Source: Taudactylus pleione (taxonomy: Eukaryota > Chordata > Amphibia > Anura > Myobatrachidae). Taken from it: DNA of 64,000 nucleotides. Under the pieces are notes generated by a model. The model did no database searches and was not told the DNA's origin. It saw only the letters and a list, made by a program, of their open reading frames with translations. Shown here in pieces: positions 20,780 through 64,000 of the stretch (positions are counted from its first letter, which is position 1; every line of letters starts with the position of its first letter). The translations under genes and the position numbers were made by a program. The DNA lies in the NCBI GenBank assembly GCA_031769625.1, contig JAUIMM010000088.1, forward strand, positions 2,867,501 through 2,931,500, written 5' to 3'.

Positions 20780-21276
20780 CGGGGGTACACATTAGATGAT
20801 GTGTACCCAGCACGACATCGCCAGCGATGGAACCCGGCATGCGGCAAGTACATAAATCAGTCAGGGCCGACGGGCGATGCCGCTAGCGACCCGCGGAAGT
20901 GTGCATATAATGGGTACACACTAGGCGATGTACCCGATTTGTCGCTCAGATCTGCGGGATTGGTCGACCTGTTGTCTAGTAGTGTTCATTCAGGGCCCGG
21001 CGCAGCGCAGGCCGCAGACATGTTGGGCTGGCCCCAAGCTCTTACCTCACTGTAAATAGATGACGTGCGCACAGCATCTTTTCACCAGCAGTGAGCGCTG
21101 CACCGCAATTTTTGCCCTCCATGGGACACTGTGCCCCTCACGGGTGGAGACGGAACCAGGAGGTTGTTTTAGTGGGTTGCCGGTGTAAGGGCAGGGCACA
21201 TTCTGCCCTTTTGAAAACTGACAGGTCGTGGCTAAAACAGCCTAGCAGGAACGCCAGTCTAGTGTGTACCCAGCTT
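20780..21276. repeat. Palindromic element with GTACACATTAGATGATG ends
   Basis: Left GGGGTACACATTAGATGATG, internal ATGGGTACACACTAGGCGAT and right TCTAGTGTGTACCCAGCTTT are versions of one inverted motif. This suggests two nested copies of the 6303-6637 family. A 114-codon frame at 20711 crosses it but has no recognisable domain. Confidence 0.45.
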
Positions 21277-21279
21277 TAG

Positions 21280-22285
21280 AATAGTTTATGGACTCTACTA
21301 AAATACTAATTCAATGCCTTTGCTTTTCTTGTATGCAGTTTTACTAGCACTAAAGGCCCTACAGAGATGTGACTTTTCAGTATAGCTATAAATTGTTTTA
21401 TGCTTAATCTATTAAAGTTTAACAATGCAAGTGGTCCTTTCAAATGATCTTTATCCTTTTCAAGTTGTAGACCTTGCTAGGTATATAATATTGATTTCTT
21501 TAATTATTATTATAGCATCTTTTTACACATCTGCACCAGTTTTCACAGGTCTACATTGTTGTGTGGTCATTAATGCTTGATGTTTAGCATTAACTGTCTT
21601 TTTAACCAAGCTAGTGCTCTCTAATGGGCTGAGACATTTCTGTTCTGATTTTTGTAGCTTTTGGAAGTTCAGAGAACCACTATATTTAACCTTTGGGTAT
21701 GGTTAATGTTCAGAGGTGTTTTAATGTACTGTGTACAAATCAATGTAAACTAATTTGATGTTTTAGAGGGCAAACAAATGCCTTTTGAATATAAGTAACT
21801 ATAAATACACAGTGTATATACACAAACAGGAAATACATCCACAGCGGATTGCACTAAATTCCTTCACAACTAAATATTTTTGTGGGTAGTTCTTTATTAT
21901 CCAACATACTGACCCTGACCTATGCAGCCGCTTCCCAGGCCCCGTGCCATAAGGAGCTGATCAGCCCATGTGACGCCCAGGTCTCGTAATAAGGTGCTCA
22001 TTTCCTATTTAAACTCCCCTGCAATGCAGCCATGTTGCGTTTCCACGTCTTAAGAGCCACAGGCTTACTTTAGGAATACATTTATGACCCAGCATAGTCA
22101 GCATGAAGTGGTATGATCATTCTGTGAACGAAAGCTATTCTTGCTTCTTTAAATGTCATCTATGTCTCATTGGACATCTGACTGAATGGAATGTAAGTTC
22201 ACCTTAAAGAAACAGTACATCCAAGAAAAATAAGCTTAATAGTAGCTGACAATCATGAAGTGACATGCCTTATGGGCTTTTCTTA
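21280..22285. other. Unassigned intron-1 sequence
   Basis: No exon, RNA gene or terminal repeat that I can support. AT-rich with scattered poly-T. Confidence 0.35.
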
Positions 22286-22293
22286 CTCTATGC

Positions 22294-22495
22294 CACAGGT
22301 TCTCAAACTCTGTTCTCAGGACCCCAAACAATGCATGTTTTACAGGTCTCCTCACAGAATCACAAGTGAAGTAATTCGCTCCACCTGTGAATCTTTTATA
22401 ATATGTCAGTGAGTAATGAATACACCTGTACTCCTGCTAGGTGACCTGGAAAATGTGACCTGTGGGGTCCTGAGGACCGAGTTTGAGAACCACTG
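22294..22495. mobile_element. Miniature hAT element, 202 bp
   Basis: Ends CACAGGTTCTCAAACTC and GTTTGAGAACCACTG are inverted. The flanks CTCTATGC (22286-22293) and CTCTATAA (22496-22503) are a decayed 8-bp duplication. Related copies: 29765-29946 and 50340-50915. Confidence 0.7.
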
Positions 22496-23268
22496 CTCTA
22501 TAACATATACCACCAGCACCCTCAATTCCGATGGGTTGGAACGACAGATCGTGTAAAATATGCCCAAATCGTGAGATCACGATGCGATGCGCATCCCCGC
22601 AGGTCGCACATCGCATCTTCAGATCTGCCGTGCTGTAGGGCAGATCTGACATTCTCAAGTCACGATGCACTGGATAGGTTAGGAGGCACGATGGCTCTTG
22701 TGTCAAATTGGCAGCTTTTTCAGACCAAATCGTGCCCACGACTGCAAGGGAGCTTCCCGGGGAGAGTTCAGGGGGAAATCGTACACATAGTTGGATTGTG
22801 AGCACATCGCTATGTGTGTAGGCACCTTAAGCCATGCATTTTACGGTCAACCTACATTTCAATGGGGGCCGATCATTCCCTGTACCGATAAGTGTACAGT
22901 CTAGTTTCCTACATCTTACAGGGCCAATTTGGTCAAAAGCACCTGAGCCACATCAGAACAAATAACACATTTTGTGATGTTAATTTAAATGGCTGTGCCA
23001 CATCTGCAGAGATTCTATGTGAGACAAGTGGAGTTGCACCATTTAACTTGTGGGGGTAACAGCATTTGCATTTTAAGATGAGGGTGCAACACAAAATGTG
23101 TCCCTGTCTAGGTATAATAAAAATATATATATATATATATATGGTAATAGTTTAAAAGCATATGTAGTTTTTAAAATATTTTTCACTTTTTTTTTATTAA
23201 ACTGTGCGGGATCTGTTAAGCTCTCATGGTTCTTTCTACTCATTAACACTTTTTGCTTTAGTGCTACA

Positions 23269-23420
23269 GGTTGAGTCTCCCATATCCAATATGCTTGGGT
23301 CCAGGAGTATTTTGGATATTGGAATATTTGCATACCATATTGAAATGTCTTAGGAATAGGGCCCAAATCTAAACACAGCATGCATTTATGATTCATATAC
23401 ATCTTATACTAAGCTATAAA
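23269..23420. repeat. Partial CAGGTTGAGTCTCCC element
   Basis: Starts CAGGTTGAGTCTCCCATATC and runs through ATGCTTGGGTCCAGGAGTATTTTGGATA. This matches the left half of the complete element at 46155-46597. The right end is missing. Confidence 0.6.
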
Positions 23421-23495
23421 TGAGCAGCTACCATAATACAGTACTGCACAGCAATGTTATTTCAAAGATTTAATATTTGATTTATCTCTTTCTAG

Positions 23496-60621
<37,126 letters not shown>

Positions 60622-61177
60622 GTGTGTTGCAGTGCAGCTTTTCTCTGTCCCAAAGCATATAGCACCACCAGACTTCCACCAGTTGAGGAAACCCTGAAAG
60701 ATTCAAGATACACGCCTCTTCATATTGATGCTTCTAAAGCGAATCATGTATCTGTCACTTGCAGTTGCCAAACATCACCCTCACACGGACTGTAATTGCA
60801 TATGCATGAGCTTGGTTTTCGTTGAAATTCTAACAGTCCCAGCTGTATTTTTTACCTTTCCATTTGGCACTGTGTGCTGACTGCCACAACATTCAACCCC
60901 TTGGTTTGTTTTTCTTTTTTTGTTTTGTTTTAACAATTTCATAGTGATGGCATATCAGCTTCTTGTGGAAAAGTAGCTTTCTTTTTTTTTTTTACCTGGT
61001 GCACTGTACATGAAGACTTTGCGATAATGCATACATTGTGGAAGACTCTGCAAGAGTACGGTCTACTATCGAGCCTTCATCTTCCTCCATAGACATTTTC
61101 ATATTTTGAGGAATTATAGATTTAATGGAGAGAAAAAAAAAAACCATGCAAGCCAAAAGATTTCATTCACAAAACTG

Positions 61178-61183
61178 AATAAA
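61178..61183 (+). terminator. KPNA3: Possible proximal polyadenylation signal AATAAA
   Basis: AATAAA about 560 bases after the stop, followed by an A-rich then T-rich stretch. Use of this site would give a short 3' UTR. It has no strong GT-rich element, so it is a candidate only. Confidence 0.3.
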
Positions 61184-63783
61184 ATATATTAACTTGGGTG
61201 AATTATTGACAAAAAAAAAAAAAAATCTGTTTAAGAGAAAACTGTAATTATGTCTCTTATTTAGTATTTCCCAAACTGCCTCCTTAGTCAGGATTGGAAA
61301 ATGGAACTGATCGATGAGCAAAATGCTTTGCTGTTTCATTGAACATCGCGCCCTGTCCGACCACTCCAACTTATGTTTTTCCTGCTGTTCTTGAAGTAAC
61401 CAAAAGCCATGCATGGAGTTTCCCCCGAGCTTAGAACCCATCATTTATAAACATGGTCTCAAGCTGAAAGCAAGTGTCCCTGAAATCTAGGTTAACACAG
61501 AGATTGCGACAAACGAGATCTCCTAAAATATCGTAGGTGGGGAACCGAAACCTTGCTTTCATCTTTCCGTAGACATCGGTATGTTATGTTTTCCTTAGGT
61601 GGCTATAGGTGGTTTCATTTTTTTTTTTTTTTAATTGGGGTCAAACTTGTGGAGCTTTTCTGGTTCTACTGTAATTTGTCAATTTCTACTTTGTGAAAGG
61701 TGCTTTTGAGAGTGTGGTTGGCAGCAAAACAAGAACTATCCATACATGAGCTTGTAAGCTGTGGCTTTTTTTCCAATAGCGAAATTACAGGCAGTCGGGC
61801 CTTGCTGGGATTTGTAGTTCAGTAGTTGGCTAAGCTTGTTCTACAGACACCCTAAAAGACGTATCCTGATTAAAGCAGGCGTTTTACAAATTGTTCCACA
61901 GGTAACCCACAGCAACCAGACATTTGCTTTTGTTCATTTTTTTTCAATAGTAAAAGTATAGAATCTGATTGGAGCTTTTCTGTTCTACTTCGCTGCTTGT
62001 AGAACAGTTTTCATATGTGTCAACCATAAAGTGGTTAAAGAAATAAATAAAATAAATATAGGGCTAACTTAATCATATACCTGGATCAAGGGGGCAGCGT
62101 TGCACCTCTGGCTATTAGCCAGTAGTGTTCTAGGCTTCTTTGGGGGGTACTGACATAATACTGTTCTTTTGGCTGTAAAGTACTCTTTGAATAACCTCAC
62201 ATATTTTGACATGTTTAGGAAGCTAAAATTATTTAATTTGTTTAACCAGGTTCATGCCAATGGTAATGTTCCGAATCTGGTCAGACCACGATATGGTGTT
62301 TTTAATATTTGAATGGCTTTGTAGCTTTCAGAAACTCAATTCCCAGTATGCATATATATATATATATAATTTTATTTTTATTTTTTTTTTGTGGTGGGAG
62401 CTACAATTACCTGAGTGACTAGAAACACTTTGTAACAGGGACACTAGGACGCAGTTTATTGCGTGAAATGTTTCTGACGCTTTGATGTGAAGGGGATAGT
62501 TAACTTATAACTACTTTTTTTAGTTAGCAGACTTGGGTCGTGTTTACTGTGATAATAAGAAGAGATGCCATCCAAAATCGTGGATCAGCTTACCTTTAAA
62601 ACCTTTCACTCCTGAACAACACAGCAAGTGTGCATTCATTACAATATATATATTTGCCAAGGCGGAGCCACTTTAAAGAGGGGGGTGGGGTTTGTCTTGT
62701 ATCCCAATACGGATACAAGCGTATGTTTAAACTGCAAGATTTTTACTTGCTAGAGAATCTGTTTTAATATAGCGGTCTGGCCTCTGATTATTTATAGGTT
62801 TTATAAATTTTAGATTCACTTTCTCTTTAAGGTGGCTCAAAACTTTTTCAACTCTTGTGCACATAAAAAAATTGAGTTGAAGTTCATTGTGCCTTTTTTT
62901 CTTTCCCCCCCTTCCCCCCAATCCTGAGAATTTAGAGCTGGCTTCTTATCATATCTGCATCCTATTCACACAATAGTAAAATGTGTGGTGTTTTACTTAA
63001 GGTAGACAGTTAATAGCAGAACTTGATACGGTCACATTATAAAAAGATGAAATCTCGATGCTATTTTTGTATTGTTACATTTTTGTTTTATTGGGTTATA
63101 TATCCCCCTCCCCCCTTCTAATTTGTACAAAGGTGATCTATATAAGCTGCATTTGCCCTCAGTTCTGCATAGGGAGAAGTTTCTACGTAATAAAAACTTA
63201 ATTGGCAAAGATTTCTTACTATTTATTTTCTTTCCTGTTTGAGCTTATAGAAACTTTAAAATGTACATGGCTACTTTAAAGTGTACCTGTAGGTGCCATT
63301 CTGTGTGCTGTCCAATATTCACCTGGTAGGGACCTCGTGCAGTGAGACTGGTAAGAAACACCGCTAGTTTTTGCATGCAAGCAAAAGAAATGCGCTGTTT
63401 TACCTACCGTAATACCCGGAAGTGTGCAGGGCTACAAAGGGAGCTCGCAGCTAATTAAATCTGTCGCTAAATGTTACTTCAGCCCACAAAATGGCTGCCT
63501 TCACGGAGTAAGTGAACGTTACACTTTGAAGCCCTAGCCAAGTGTTTTAGGTAGCTTTCCTCCCTTGTGACCTTATTAAGTTTTGGTAGGGATTGCATCA
63601 TCTGATAGTTACAAAAACAAAGACTATTGCTGCACTTTTTCTTTTTCAGAACAGTGTTTGAAAAATGCATAATTTTCTTTTTATTTTATTTTTTTTTAAC
63701 TTGTTATATAGACTAAAATGTTATTTCAAAAGAGGCATCAAAATGTGTTCCTAATTTTGTATATGGGCTTAGGTTTTGTAACC

Positions 63784-63789
63784 AATAAA
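63784..63789 (+). terminator. KPNA3: Probable KPNA3 polyadenylation signal AATAAA
   Basis: A canonical AATAAA followed within about 30 bases by a TTTGTTTGTGGTGTTTG block, the GT-rich downstream element expected at a cleavage site. It is the last such signal before intergenic sequence. Confidence 0.65.
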
Positions 63790-63809
63790 AAGCTGCTATC
63801 AAATACTAT

Positions 63810-64000
63810 ATACTATTCCTTTGTTTGTGGTGTTTGATTTGCATAATGAATCTTTTGTATATAGCTACGATGATGTGATCGCGTCTGTTCGTTGGTTGGT
63901 CAGAACTAGCAAAACAGAAGTATAGTTTTGGGGGGGAAAAAAACAGGTGGTGGGTAGCAGGAAACTTACCATGGGTTTCTAAAACTGGGTGTTCACTATA
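63810..64000. other. Sequence downstream of KPNA3
   Basis: No gene feature visible; presumed intergenic. Confidence 0.4.

Larger units (their letters stand above)
60622..63805 (+). other. KPNA3: KPNA3 3' untranslated region
   Basis: About 3.2 kb of non-coding sequence follows the stop codon with no open frame of note. It is rich in T runs and has TTTTTATTTT and ATATAT blocks. The downstream limit is set by the AATAAA at 63784. Earlier AATAAA motifs at about 61178, 62041-62056 and 63188 could give shorter transcripts. The end is inferred, not proved. Confidence 0.75.

Noticed and set aside
20711..21055. 114-codon frame as a host gene
   Set aside because: It crosses the ends of a palindromic element and shows no domain.
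1..23495. KPNA3 exon 1 within the window
   Set aside because: I looked for an ATG-GCN-GAR start with the expected short N-terminal segment followed by a donor and a GC-rich promoter and did not see one. It is probably upstream of base 1.

Overview
This is a eukaryotic, almost certainly amphibian (most likely frog) genomic window. It is dominated by one split host gene on the + strand and by transposable elements that fill its introns. The host gene is KPNA3 (importin subunit alpha-4, a nuclear-import adaptor). Sixteen coding exons with GT-AG borders lie between 23496 and 60621. They total 1497 coding bases, i.e. 498 codons plus a stop. Vertebrate KPNA3 is 521 residues, so only the first 23 residues (exon 1, with promoter and 5' UTR) are missing, presumably upstream of base 1. 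The first ~23.5 kb is therefore read as intron 1. A ~3.2 kb 3' UTR follows and probably ends at an AATAAA at 63784. The amphibian assignment is an inference from large introns, DIRS retrotransposons, many Tc1 and hAT elements, a SCAN-gag Gypsy element and an L1/Tx1-like LINE.

Region by region. Bases 1-9.5 kb hold short palindromic elements (including a fold-back element with three successive hairpins), GGTTAGG-rich blocks and a decayed Helitron on the - strand. Bases 9.54-15.41 kb hold a nearly full-length DIRS-type tyrosine-recombinase retrotransposon with inverted terminal repeats and an internal region that copies the joined ends. A Tc1 element (15416-17061) and a non-autonomous hAT element with a perfect 8-bp target duplication (17144-18661) follow closely. 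Bases 18.7-23.5 kb hold smaller repeats and a target-duplication-flanked retroposon.

Intron 2 (23541-34033) carries two more GGTTAGG blocks, a Tc1 nested in another Tc1 together with two small palindromic elements, a hAT element, and a deleted Gypsy element whose 5' LTR was itself hit by a hAT element. Intron 3 (34124-42895) carries a decayed L1/Tx1-like LINE on the - strand. Introns 4-15 are shorter and carry small inverted-repeat elements. Intron 16 (53844-60522) carries a second, deleted DIRS element interrupted by a fourth Tc1.

The only gene likely to make a functional host protein is KPNA3. Every autonomous element seen is damaged by stops, frameshifts or deletions, although ORF1 and the recombinase frame of the first DIRS element are still open. 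I did not find an undescribed biological system. The most informative observations are the DIRS end/internal-repeat architecture, the SCAN-gag Gypsy element whose RNase H abuts the 3' LTR, several exact nested-insertion records, and a weak hammerhead-ribozyme-like motif.
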